Source: Candidatus Sabulitectum sp. (GTDB taxonomy: Bacteria; Fermentibacterota; Fermentibacteria; Fermentibacterales; JCC-6). From it: DNA of 55,097 nt. Numbering within the stretch: the first letter of the stretch is position 1; each line of letters begins with the position of its first letter. Below the pieces are notes generated by a model that did not search any database, was not told where the DNA came from, and saw only the letters and a program-made list of their open reading frames with translations. Below, one piece after another: positions 1-7,153 of this stretch. The stretch is from the NCBI GenBank assembly GCA_023139045.1, contig JAGLOJ010000023.1:1-55097 (forward strand), given 5' to 3'. Position numbers and translations under genes: made by a program.

Positions 1-173
1 TTACTGGTTCGATTACATAGCGGTGTTATTGCACAATGTTTATTGCCAGTTACGCTTCCAGGCTGATAATACTGTTTGTAACTCTACTTGGTCAATGCAT
101 CGAAGGGGTGACCAGTCAAGGGGAATGACTCTGAACAGAAAGCTGGCATGTGCGGTGGATAAGGCCGAACCAC

Positions 174-202
174 TTGACAGATGTGCAGAGAGCTGTTAGT
201 TT
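174..202 (+). promoter_or_regulatory. Candidate sigma70 promoter of the DtxR-type gene
   Basis: A perfect -35 hexamer TTGACA (174-179) is followed after 17 bases by a weak -10 TAGTTT (197-202). The last two bases of the -10 element are the first two of the TTAG-N6-CTAA box at 201-214. A repressor bound there would block this promoter, which suggests autoregulation. The upstream bases 1-173 hold no gene I can support. Confidence 0.5.
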
Positions 203-214
203 AGACGAGGCTAA
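201..214. promoter_or_regulatory. DtxR-type operator candidate, box 1 (TTAG-N6-CTAA)
   Basis: The site is TTAGACGAGGCTAA, 35 bases before the start codon of the DtxR-type regulator and touching its -10 element. The same pattern, TTAG, six bases, CTAA, recurs at 736, 830, 9735 and 10117, always before iron genes. In the 19-base DtxR consensus (TTAGGTTAGSCTAACCTAA) positions 1-14 and 6-19 are each TTAG-N6-CTAA, so one box matches the footprint of one repressor dimer. Confidence 0.65.
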
Positions 215-248
215 AGAAGTATGATCAGACTAAAAAACAGGAGAAAGC

Positions 249-692
249 ATGAAGCTGAGTTCCAGCCTTGAGGATTATCTGGAAACCATCCAGAGCATCG
301 TTGTGATTAAAGGTGCAGCCAGGGCTTCCGATATTGCACGGCTCCGAAATGTGGCTGCTTCTTCAGTTACAAGTGCACTCAAAAATCTTGTGAAGAATGG
401 TCTTGTGAACCATGCTCCGTACGATTTAGTCACGCTGACTCCAGAGGGAGACAGGCTTGCCAGCGTAATTGCGAGAAAACACACTGTTTTCAAAGAGTTT
501 TTTGTAAGTGTACTGGGGGTTAATGTAAAAACGGCCGACGAATGCGCCTGCAGGATGGAACACATAATTCCGGATGATGTGCTTGAAAGACTTGTAGAGT
601 ACTTGAGTTTTGCAAAGGCTTGTCAGTATGGCGGAAGACGGTGGGTGAATGGACAGGGATTTGTCTGCGATCACAGAGAAGACAAGTTGTAA
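249..692 (+). CDS. DtxR/MntR-family metal-dependent transcriptional repressor
   Basis: This 147-residue protein has the N-terminal winged helix (residues 5-65) and the metal-binding dimerisation domain of the DtxR family, and lacks the C-terminal SH3-like domain of classical DtxR. The motif ACRMEH near residues 100-105 matches the Cys-x-x-Glu-His ligand set of DtxR (C102, E105, H106), and RKHTVF carries the other conserved His. The N-terminal EDYLETI has Asp and Glu where MntR has D8 and E11, so the site looks like a mix of iron-type and manganese-type ligands. The start is supported by AGGAGA seven bases upstream. A TTAG-N6-CTAA box overlaps its promoter, and the same box precedes the nearby receptor and feo genes, so it is probably the iron repressor of this island. 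Which metal it senses is inference. Confidence 0.9.
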   Translation: MKLSSSLEDYLETIQSIVVIKGAARASDIARLRNVAASSVTSALKNLVKNGLVNHAPYDLVTLTPEGDRLASVIARKHTVFKEFFVSVLGVNVKTADECACRMEHIIPDDVLERLVEYLSFAKACQYGGRRWVNGQGFVCDHREDKL

Positions 693-735
693 AGATAGAG
701 TGGTGTGTAGAAGGAAAAGTTTTTTTGGCATAGAG

Positions 736-749
736 TTAGTCGAAGCTAA
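736..749. promoter_or_regulatory. DtxR-type operator candidate, box 2
   Basis: TTAGTCGAAGCTAA fits TTAG-N6-CTAA exactly. It lies in the 201-base gap between the DtxR-type gene and the TonB-dependent receptor, 94 bases before box 3. Two boxes before one gene would allow tighter or cooperative repression. Confidence 0.6.
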
Positions 750-828
750 TTCAGGAAATTAAGCAGGTATCGTACACAGGAAAGGTTGTGCAGGCAGGAG
801 CGGGAGGAATTCTTTCTTGCAGGTAAAT

Positions 829-844
829 GTTAGAAGAGGCTAAC
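829..844. promoter_or_regulatory. DtxR-type operator candidate, box 3
   Basis: GTTAGAAGAGGCTAAC is an extended copy (five-base arms) of TTAG-N6-CTAA, 49 bases before the preferred start of the TonB-dependent receptor. The core is 830-843. Confidence 0.65.
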
Positions 845-893
845 TGAAAAGTAGCAGAGATAAATGAAAAGTATAATTACAGAGAGGAAAACA

Positions 894-3158
894 ATGAAAT
901 TGATAATGTCAGTTTTAATCGTATTGTTTGCCGTGTATGCCAATGCAGGCGGTCTGAGCGGAACAGTTGTTGATTCTGTCACCGGGGAACCCCTTATTGC
1001 GGCCACCGTGCTGGTTAAGGGCACAGGCCTTGGCGCATTCACGAATGCTTCAGGGAATTTCACTATTGATGGCCTCAATGAGGGATTTGTAACCCTTAAG
1101 GCAAGTTCAGTGGGGCATGGAGAGATGGAACTGGGAATAGATCCATCGGAGAGATCTGGAATCAAAATTGCAATGGATCCCATGGTTGTAGGTGGTTCTG
1201 TAATAGTAGTTACAGGAACGGGAACGCCACGATTCTTCGCTGACACACCTGTAGCAACTTCAGTTATCGCCAGGGATCTGATTGAACTGCGTTCAGCACC
1301 GGATCTTTTCAGCATTCTGGATATGTCAACAGGAGTTCGAGTGGAGAACAATTGTCAGAACTGCAACTTCAGTCAGGTTAGAATTCATGGTCTTGAAGGT
1401 CAGTACACACAGATACTTATAGATGGTGATCCGGTAGTCAGCAGCCTTGCGAAGGTTTATAGCCTGGAGCAGTTCCCCGCTGAGATGGTGGAGAGGATTG
1501 AGGTGGTCAAGGGAGGTGGATCAGCTCTGTATGGCGGATCAGCGGTGGCTGGTGTGGTAAACCTGATAACCAGAAGACCAGAGGAATCTGCTACTACCAT
1601 TTCCCTTGAAGGTGGATATGTGGATGGCGGAGGGGAAGCCGGTACCGGGTTCACATCAACTGCAGTGGATATGGGCAATGCTGTTTCAATGGTCATTTAT
1701 GGAAGGCTTCGCCACCGCGCAGAAGTTGATGTGGATTCAGATGGTTTTTCGGACATCGGAAAACTGAGGAGTGAGAGTGTTGGCGGAAGTGTTTTTCTTG
1801 ATCCTTCAGCGTCATCAAATCTTATTCTATCCGGCCACTACATTCACGAAAACAGGCGGGGCGGAGACAGCCTGGATGTACCAGATCACCTTGTGGATGT
1901 ATCGGAAGGTACAGAGACATGGAGATACGGAGGTTCAGTAAAGTGGGAGCATAGGCTCTCCCCGGCCTTTGATTACTCTATGAACATTTCCGGGGCCTAT
2001 ACCGAGAGATCATCTTTCTATGGAGGTCTTGGTGGTGAAGATCCGTCATCACCGGACTACGATCCTGCTGCAGGTTACGGAATTACTAAAAATCCGCTTT
2101 TCAGCTCGCAGGGAAAGTGCAACCTGCAACTGGGTAACCAGCTGTTTTCCCTTGGCGTGCAGGGAAATCATGAGCATCTTGAGGACAGATCTTTCACTGA
2201 AGGTATCAGAACAATAGATGATACTTACACAGACATTGGTGTCTTTTTCCAGGATGACATCACACTGGGATCTGATAATCAGTATGAGATACTTCTCGGG
2301 GCCAGAGCAGATGACCATTCCCAGGTGGATGGAGTGATATTCAGTCCGAGAACTGCCTTGAAGTGGAGGATGAATCCAGCAGTTACCTTCAGAGGGGGCA
2401 TATCTACCGGGTTTAACGCTCCGCAGGTTTTTGATGAAGATCTTCATATAGAGGTTGTAGGAGGATCGCGGAGGATCATCGTGAATGCTGATGACCTTAA
2501 GGAAGAAAAGAGTACCGGCTACTACTTCAGTGGAGAGTATCGCAATGTGATCGGAGGTACACCGGTCAGTGTGGTGCTGGGTGGATTCAAAACTGATCTG
2601 GAAGATGCCTTCGCTCTGGAAGAGGTTGGCGAGAATGAGTATGGTGAGCTGGTTTTCGAAAGAGTCAACGAGGGCGGGGCTCATGTGCAGGGTATGGAAG
2701 CAGAACTGGGAGTGATTATTGGATCCCTGAGCATTATTGGTGGAATGACCGTTCAGGAAGCTGTTTACGATGAACAGGTTGAATACTTCGAGGGAGTATG
2801 GTCAGACCGTATAATGAGAACTCCCAATGTTTATGGAAACCTTCGCTTTGACTGGAAAGCAACCCGGAATGTTGATGTACTGATTGCAGCGAACTACACT
2901 GGATCCATGGAAGTTCCCCATGACACAGAAGATCCAGTAATCAATACTGCCGATGCCACAGTTACATTTGACGCAGATGTTAGATGGGATGTGGAGAGTG
3001 GGATTCTTGAGAATGCTCTTGCTGTGAAAGTAGGCGTAAAGAACATTACCAATGTATTCCAGGAAGATCTGGATCAGGGAGCCGAAAGGGATGCAGGTTA
3101 TGTCTATGGTCCGGCTTCCCCCAGAAAGATTCTTCTTGGACTTGAACTGAGCTTCTGA
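894..3158 (+). CDS. TonB-dependent outer-membrane receptor
   Basis: An energised outer-membrane transporter, most likely for an iron compound or other metal complex. I start it at ATG 894 because GAGAGG lies six bases upstream and the protein then begins with a clean signal peptide (MKLIMSVLIVLFAVYANA); an in-frame ATG at 864 is also possible. A carboxypeptidase-regulatory-like domain (about residues 20-90, GLSGTVVDSVTGEPL) comes first, then the plug (about 105-230) and a 22-strand-type barrel to the terminal Phe (LGLELSF). The plug holds an unusual pair of cysteines, CQNC, just before the conserved RIHGLEGQYTQILIDG stretch; I recall the same feature in Bacteroidetes-type receptors of this class. 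Two DtxR-type boxes lie upstream and a secreted-protein gene follows 23 bases downstream. The substrate is not readable from sequence. Confidence 0.92.
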   Translation: MKLIMSVLIVLFAVYANAGGLSGTVVDSVTGEPLIAATVLVKGTGLGAFTNASGNFTIDGLNEGFVTLKASSVGHGEMELGIDPSERSGIKIAMDPMVVGGSVIVVTGTGTPRFFADTPVATSVIARDLIELRSAPDLFSILDMSTGVRVENNCQNCNFSQVRIHGLEGQYTQILIDGDPVVSSLAKVYSLEQFPAEMVERIEVVKGGGSALYGGSAVAGVVNLITRRPEESATTISLEGGYVDGGGEAGTGFTSTAVDMGNAVSMVIYGRLRHRAEVDVDSDGFSDIGKLRSESVGGSVFLDPSASSNLILSGHYIHENRRGGDSLDVPDHLVDVSEGTETWRYGGSVKWEHRLSPAFDYSMNISGAYTERSSFYGGLGGEDPSSPDYDPAAGYGITKNPLFSSQGKCNLQLGNQLFSLGVQGNHEHLEDRSFTEGIRTIDDTYTDIGVFFQDDITLGSDNQYEILLGARADDHSQVDGVIFSPRTALKWRMNPAVTFRGGISTGFNAPQVFDEDLHIEVVGGSRRIIVNADDLKEEKSTGYYFSGEYRNVIGGTPVSVVLGGFKTDLEDAFALEEVGENEYGELVFERVNEGGAHVQGMEAELGVIIGSLSIIGGMTVQEAVYDEQVEYFEGVWSDRIMRTPNVYGNLRFDWKATRNVDVLIAANYTGSMEVPHDTEDPVINTADATVTFDADVRWDVESGILENALAVKVGVKNITNVFQEDLDQGAERDAGYVYGPASPRKILLGLELSF

Positions 3159-3181
3159 TGGATCAGGAAAGGGAGTGAAAC

Positions 3182-3778
3182 ATGAGAACAATTGGAGTAC
3201 TGCTTATATTCACAGCTCTTCTCTTTGGGGAAACGGTTAGTCTCAATGCAGTTGCGGATACCTATACTTTGCCTGCGGGTGGTTGTTTTGGAACTTCCAA
3301 CACGCTTCTGATCGCCAACAAGTCTGCTTCGGGACATCCCGATGAAAGAACAATGATTCTCTGGGATCTTTCAGCATATCAGGGTCGAAGTGTGAATTCT
3401 GCCGCATTGAAGATCAATGCTTTCTTTCAGTGCGGTTCAGGTCAGGGTACAAATACAAAGGTTTATGCCGGTACGCAGATATGGGATGAATCATGGAGTG
3501 GTACCCATGTTTCCTGTGCGGTGGATCCAGTTGCTGTTTACCATTTCGTAGGGCTTGGATGGCATCAGATTGATATAACGGGGCTTGTTTCTCAGTGGCT
3601 TTCCGGTGGAGTGGATAACTGTGGTTTGGTACTGAAAGTGGCTGGAGTTTACCCGTATACAAAATTTCATTCAAGGGAAACCGGGGCTAACGGGCCGATA
3701 CTGGTATTGGATCTTGAAGAGCAGAATCTTGATGCCATGACCTGGACAGGTGTTAAGTTCAGTTTCAACGGAGAGTAG
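3182..3778 (+). CDS. Secreted DNRLRE-domain protein
   Basis: A 198-residue protein with a signal peptide (about residues 1-20) and one DNRLRE-type beta-sandwich domain: DTYTL near residue 26, a central ILWDLSAY strand, an SAALKI strand, then IWDESWSGT and a ...VSQWLSGG segment. Such domains are usually found as repeats in large exported or cell-surface proteins and are thought to be structural or carbohydrate-linked. Here the domain stands alone. It has four cysteines after the signal peptide, possibly two disulphides. SD GGGAG precedes the ATG by six bases. It sits between the receptor and the DUF2023 gene, so it is probably co-transcribed with the receptor under iron control; a direct role in uptake is speculation. 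Confidence 0.7.
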   Translation: MRTIGVLLIFTALLFGETVSLNAVADTYTLPAGGCFGTSNTLLIANKSASGHPDERTMILWDLSAYQGRSVNSAALKINAFFQCGSGQGTNTKVYAGTQIWDESWSGTHVSCAVDPVAVYHFVGLGWHQIDITGLVSQWLSGGVDNCGLVLKVAGVYPYTKFHSRETGANGPILVLDLEEQNLDAMTWTGVKFSFNGE

Positions 3779-3779
3779 G

Positions 3780-4143
3780 ATGATGCTTCCCGAGGGTGAC
3801 AATGATCTGAAGGTTTTTAACCACCATATCTACGAGTGCAGAAGAGGGCTGAGGAATCTGGTTTTGTACACTCTTCCCATGTCATTGAAGGTGTGGGCGG
3901 AGGCAAGACCGGCAAGGGACAAGCATCCCATACATCGTCCGGCCAGTGAGCAATCGGAAGATAAACCTGTTTTTCGGGGAGAAGGATTGTGTTGATGTTG
4001 TTGCCAGTTTCGGAAACTGGAAGCTCAACGAATTTCCCCCTGAGGAGGATTTCATTCTGGGCATCATGCTTGGCTATGGCCGTCTGGCGCAGCGCTGCAG
4101 ATATCTGAGAAGATGGGATGTGTCCTCCTCTGTTGCGGGCTGA
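3780..4143 (+). pseudogene. DUF2023-family gene with a single frameshift
   Basis: Two frames together spell one DUF2023-like protein of about 120 residues. The first part (from ATG 3780 or 3783) reads KVFNHHIYECRRGLRNLVLY followed by TLPMS, a typical family N-terminus. The second part, in the +1 shifted frame, reads IPYIVRPVSNRKINLFFGE and then EEDFILGIMLGYGRLAQRCR, the conserved C-terminal half. Removing one base near 3924 joins them as ...ARDK-IPYIVRP..., exactly as the family alignment would need. The start lies two bases after the stop of the DNRLRE gene, so it belongs to the receptor operon. DUF2023 has no known function. The shift may be real decay, an assembly error, or (less likely) a recoding site. 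Confidence 0.7.
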
Positions 4144-4153
4144 ATGAAGGGGC

Positions 4154-4176
4154 GCACCTGTCCTGTTGGCAGGTGC
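4154..4176. other. Inverted repeat after the DUF2023 gene
   Basis: GCACCTG (4154-4160) and CAGGTGC (4170-4176) form a perfect 7-bp stem with a 9-base loop, 11 bases after the DUF2023 stop. No T-run follows, so it is not a standard terminator; it could stabilise an mRNA end. Confidence 0.4.
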
Positions 4177-4212
4177 ATGGAATGATACTGCATCGATAAG
4201 GAGCGTGACCGA

Positions 4213-4308
4213 GTGAGTAACATTGTGAGAAACCAGATGCTCACCCTGCGTGGCATGGGAATGTCCAACGCCCATTGTCGGACACGCTCCAGGAGAGGGT
4301 TAGTGTAA
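4213..4308 (+). pseudogene. Possible heavy-metal-associated (HMA) domain remnant
   Basis: From GTG 4213 (AAGGAG just upstream) the frame reads ...MLTLRGMGMSNAHCRTR and stops at 4308. The pattern TLR-x-GM-x-MSNAHC resembles the N-terminal strand and metal loop of HMA copper/heavy-metal chaperones (usually GMxCxxC), with the first Cys replaced and His-Cys kept. The second half of the fold is not in the same frame; a stretch reading SSDVDCGRGAVDVF in another frame (about 4327-4370) could be the rest. If right, it is a shift-broken small metallochaperone. The resemblance is short and could be chance. Confidence 0.3.
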
Positions 4309-4331
4309 TCTCATGAGACAAAGATCGTCCG

Positions 4332-4697
4332 ATGTTGATTGTGGCAGGGGGGCTGTTGATGTATTTCGGAGAGCCTCTGGTGAAAAGACTACTCCGTGAC
4401 GTAGCGGAGCAGTTTTCCGATACTAAGATGTTTCTGGAAGTTCTGGCTCCCTTTGCTATGAGGAGAAGACTTTTTCACGATTCGCCCAGCAGAATGGAAA
4501 CCCCTTCAGAATCTAAGTGGAGACCCAAGTATTCCAGGGTTTTCGAAACATGGCATCCGGGAATATCATTAAAAGAAGAATGGTTTTACTTCAGATACTA
4601 CAGAAGGAGATGGGGTCTTTTCGGTATTCTGGCCCGACTGCTTTTCATTGAGTCAAGATTGTCCAGTCAAATTGTTTACGTATGTTTTGCACAGTGA
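4332..4697 (+). CDS. Unrecognised ORF, doubtful
   Basis: A 121-codon frame with a hydrophobic start (MLIVAGGLLMYFGEPLV), a basic middle (WFYFRYYRRRWG) and a hydrophobic end. I recognise no family. There is no Shine-Dalgarno site before its ATG, and it lies in a region where flanking sequence is decayed. It may be a remnant or a chance frame; it ends 34 bases before the DUF2325 gene start. Confidence 0.2.
   Translation: MLIVAGGLLMYFGEPLVKRLLRDVAEQFSDTKMFLEVLAPFAMRRRLFHDSPSRMETPSESKWRPKYSRVFETWHPGISLKEEWFYFRYYRRRWGLFGILARLLFIESRLSSQIVYVCFAQ
4659..4686 (+). promoter_or_regulatory. Possible promoter of the DUF2325 gene
   Basis: TTGTCC (4659-4664), a 16-base spacer and TATGTT (4681-4686) lie 46 bases before the GTG start at 4732. 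The elements are imperfect and no DtxR-type box is present here. Confidence 0.3.
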
Positions 4698-4731
4698 ACC
4701 GCCGTGTCGAGCTGAACGGAGGAATAGTGAA

Positions 4732-5913
4732 GTGAAAGATCAGAAAGGGCAGGGTCGTGGAAGAGAATTTCAGACTTTGTTTGATTATCAGCGATGTGTT
4801 CTGCTTGGAGCATGCTTGACCACAAGTGAGAAAAAAAAGCTTCTTCGGAATGCGGGGTATCGGCTAAAAGGCTTTAGTCAAATTGGGATACACCGGTTGC
4901 TGGTAAAAGCCAGTAGCGATGATGAGAAACTTGCCCGCAGGATTGATAGCATGTTTCGAAATCGCTATGACAAAAGAGCAGAAGTTCTCGACGAATATTC
5001 TGAGATAGAAATTGTGCCGATGTGGCGGGAATACCTGACTGGAGATGACTACCAGTGGTTGATATGGGCTTCAATGACAGATGCGAAATTATCTGATGAT
5101 TTTGCAGCTGGAGTCCTTGGAGACTTTCATGCTCTTCAGCACAAAATCAGCAGAGAAGCAGGGAAAAAGACTGAGCGGATTGAAAAGCTTTGTAGGAAAG
5201 TGGAAGCACTTGAGGAAAAACTAAAGGCTGCCAGAAAAAGGGAGAGAAATTACAAACGTCAGTGTTCAGAAAGCGTAAAAAGCATGAATCTAAACGAAAG
5301 ACTGTTAGCGGGACTGAAAAAAAAGTTGGAGGATGTGGAACAATTCGCTAAGGATTCGGGGGTTGGACAGGTAAACTCTTCACTTCTGAAGTTGAGGATC
5401 AGGGAATTGGAGTTTACCGTGGCAAGAAACGCAGATGAAATCCGAAAGCATATAGCGAGCAAAGATCGGATTCAAATACAGCTTCAGGTAGTGAAAGAAA
5501 AAAACAGGTTAGGCAGAGACGAGATACTGAATCTGTTGGATCTTATGCGTTGTAAAGACGCTGATTGCATAAAGTGTCCCAACCGTGATTTGTGCGATAG
5601 AAATGTTCTTCTTGTTGGTGGAATTACAAGATTGGAATCGATATACAAGGATCTTGTTATTAGCACAGGTGGAGATTTCAAGTACCATAACGGGAAGTCG
5701 AATGCAGGCGAAAAACTGCTGCAGGAAAGAATCAGATGGGCGGATGTTGTGCTGTGCCCTGTGGATGTGAACAGTCACAGAGCGGCTCTTGGCGTGAAGA
5801 AAATATGTAAAAAAATGGAGAAGCCGTTTATGATGCTGCGTAGTTCCAGTGTAACCAGTATTTCCAAGGCATTGGATCGGGTAGCAGCAGGAGAAAACAA
5901 TCTCCTTCGGTAG
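4732..5913 (+). CDS. DUF2325-domain protein with coiled coil and Cys cluster
   Basis: The preferred start is GTG 4732, with GGAGG nine bases upstream, giving 393 residues. Layout: an N-terminal helical domain (1-140), a long coiled coil rich in Lys, Glu and Arg (about 140-260), then a Cys cluster C-x4-C-x2-C-x5-C (CKDADCIKCPNRDLC, about 270-285) and a C-terminal DUF2325 domain (about 290-385: VLLVGGITRLESIYKDLV, later WADVVLCPVDVNSHRA and a serine-rich end). DUF2325 folds like a small Rossmann domain and has no assigned function. The four cysteines look like a zinc or Fe-S site. It lies between the iron receptor operon and feo, next to DUF2023, so a role in metal sensing or homeostasis is a fair inference. 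No partner is visible in its operon; the next 950 bases are remnants. Confidence 0.75.
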   Translation: MKDQKGQGRGREFQTLFDYQRCVLLGACLTTSEKKKLLRNAGYRLKGFSQIGIHRLLVKASSDDEKLARRIDSMFRNRYDKRAEVLDEYSEIEIVPMWREYLTGDDYQWLIWASMTDAKLSDDFAAGVLGDFHALQHKISREAGKKTERIEKLCRKVEALEEKLKAARKRERNYKRQCSESVKSMNLNERLLAGLKKKLEDVEQFAKDSGVGQVNSSLLKLRIRELEFTVARNADEIRKHIASKDRIQIQLQVVKEKNRLGRDEILNLLDLMRCKDADCIKCPNRDLCDRNVLLVGGITRLESIYKDLVISTGGDFKYHNGKSNAGEKLLQERIRWADVVLCPVDVNSHRAALGVKKICKKMEKPFMMLRSSSVTSISKALDRVAAGENNLLR

Positions 5914-5947
5914 GACGGATAAGGTATCCGGGCCTTGCAGCGTAAGG

Positions 5948-5961
5948 TTAAATATACCTAA
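5948..5961. promoter_or_regulatory. Degenerate DtxR-type box (one mismatch)
   Basis: TTAAATATACCTAA differs from TTAG-N6-CTAA in one base and keeps outer GTTA/CTAAC arms. It lies about 150 bases before the ABC transporter remnant, so it may be the fossil operator of an iron-controlled transporter. Confidence 0.35.
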
Positions 5962-6101
5962 CATGGCGTCCTGATGTGTACGATGTTTCTGCAGTGCTGG
6001 ATCACCGGGCTGGAGGGGTCGTGAAAGAAGGAGTGATCTGACAAAAAATTGGAGGAATTATAAGAAAAAATAATCAGACTGCCGGAGGTAAGAGTAAGTA
6101 A

Positions 6102-6380
6102 CTTCAGCTTATAGCGGCTTTGTCTGCTGCGGGATCAGTGCTTGCAATCGTGTCCTGTGCCCTCATCTACTACATCATCCAATATTACCTTGCTAATCAG
6201 GCTGGCGTATCATCGGGTTCTGTGATACGGCTAATCGTCTGGGGTTTTGCTACAGTTACTCTGAAACATGTTCTTACCACATCGGCCTTGGTTTTCAGTC
6301 ACATTGCTGCTTTTGACCGGTTGTACAAAATCAGAGTAAGGCTGATTCTTCAGGTTTTCTGGTGCGTGAATCCGTTCTGA
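6102..6380 (+). pseudogene. ABC exporter-type transmembrane domain remnant
   Basis: The frame between TAA 6099 and TGA 6378 reads LQLIAALSAAGSVLAIVSC, two further hydrophobic helices, and SHIAAFDRLYKIRVRL. That last motif matches the start of the cytosolic coupling region of fused ABC exporters of the YbtPQ/IrtAB kind, where SHxAAFxLLYxLRxxL is followed by the LPLGFF segment. Here the frame ends 13 residues later (QVFWCVNPF) and no NBD is found. Upstream, bases 5970-6098 in the same frame contain two more stops, with a stretch (VLDHRAGGVVKEG) that could be the tail of a partner ABC subunit. I read this as the scar of a deleted iron/siderophore-type ABC pair; family is inferred, decay is seen. 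Confidence 0.5.
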
Positions 6381-6475
6381 TAGGCAGTACAGAAGCTACT
6401 TGTATGCAGGCTCAGAGACCCTCTCTATTCCCCTTCAGCTGCCCAAGTACTTTTACCCGGGCAGGTTGGGAGGAA

Positions 6476-6874
6476 TCAGCATATAGAGTAGAGCACAGGG
6501 ATCGGTCTCCAGCCCGATACATATTCCAGAACAGTCCAGAGAAGCAGAAGGGTGGTTGTCACGAAGAGAATAATTAATACTGCCAGTACAGGTAAAAAAG
6601 AGGAGGCTGTTATTACCAGATGGTACTTTACCTCCATAAATTCACCGATGAAACCTCAGAGAAGGAGACCGGAAACTATTCCTTGCATGTTGACAGTAAA
6701 ACGACTCCACCCTTTTCCGGTGGTCAGTACAAGCGCAGCTACCTGGAAGAGGTCGGTACTCCAGCCTGCTCATGGTATAAAGATTGTGAGAGATTCGCTC
6801 TGAAAAACCAGAAGCATGTACCCGCCAAAGAAGGCAATGGTCAGCAGGAAAGTTTACTGGAAGCAGTTTTTCAT
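6476..6874 (-). pseudogene. Membrane-protein remnant behind feoC, three in-frame stops
   Basis: An ATG at 6874 overlaps the feoC stop in the form ATGA, as in translational coupling. One unbroken frame then spells hydrophobic segments (TFLLTIAFFGGYMLLVF; WSTDLFQVAALVLTTGKGW; VLAVLIILFVTTTLLLLW) but holds stops at codon 7 (TAA 6856-6854), codon 35 (TGA 6772-6770) and codon 73 (TGA 6658-6656). The layout, including GKGWSRFTVNMQ and a last helix near WTVLEYVSGW, is weakly like the C-terminal half of CDP-alcohol phosphatidyltransferases. TGA is a normal stop in the neighbouring genes, so recoding is unlikely; I read it as a decayed fourth gene of the feo operon. Confidence 0.4.
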
Positions 6875-7152
6875 AAAAGTGGAACATCTTCTTCGTATGT
6901 CATATCAGCCGGGTTTTCAACAGTATGGTACATCAGCACGCTTTCCCTGCTGGCGCAGGAACATCTGGAACATGAACATCCAGAGCGGGAGCAGCTTGTG
7001 GATTCTCTGGCAAGAGTCTTAACCTTCCCCTTCCGGGTCAGCATCTCCATCATCGGTTCCAATGCTGATATATCCATTCGGAAGTGAATGGATATATCCT
7101 GCAAAGAGAGCTGTTTACATTCCCGCAGCAGTTTCAGTATTTCGGAAAGCAT
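6871..7152 (-). CDS. feoC: FeoC-like winged-helix protein with Cys cluster
   Basis: A 93-residue protein starting one base after the feoB stop. Residues 1-48 form a winged helix of the FeoC/DtxR-like type (MLSEILKLLRECKQLSLQD, then EPMMEMLTRKGKVKTL). Residues 54-66 hold five cysteines (CSRSGCSCSRCSC), as in FeoC proteins whose cysteines bind an oxygen-sensitive Fe-S cluster and which protect or tune FeoB. The tail of about 27 residues is acidic and unlike E. coli FeoC. Transcribed with feoA and feoB from the boxed promoter near 9740. A long frame on the opposite strand is a shadow. Confidence 0.8.
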   Translation of the reverse strand: MLSEILKLLRECKQLSLQDISIHFRMDISALEPMMEMLTRKGKVKTLARESTSCSRSGCSCSRCSCASRESVLMYHTVENPADMTYEEDVPLL

Positions 7153-7153
7153 A

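Noticed and set aside
1..66. Open frame from the window edge to TGA at 64-66 as the end of a gene
   Set aside because: Only 21 codons, with no recognisable sequence; cannot be supported.
2049..2684. 211-codon minus-strand frame inside the TonB receptor gene
   Set aside because: Antisense shadow; the receptor frame is full length with signal peptide, plug and barrel end.
3817..4275. 152-codon minus-strand frame
   Set aside because: Antisense to the DUF2023 sequence, which is convincing on the plus strand.
6656..6858. Reading TGA as a sense codon in this organism
   Set aside because: TGA ends many intact genes here (feoB, rplJ neighbours, the SAM methyltransferase region and others), and the same remnant also holds a TAA stop.
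6620..7087. 155-codon plus-strand frame over feoC and the remnant behind it
   Set aside because: It is antisense to feoC, whose winged-helix and Cys motifs are clear. The composition of the plus frame resembles no protein, and no Shine-Dalgarno site precedes it.
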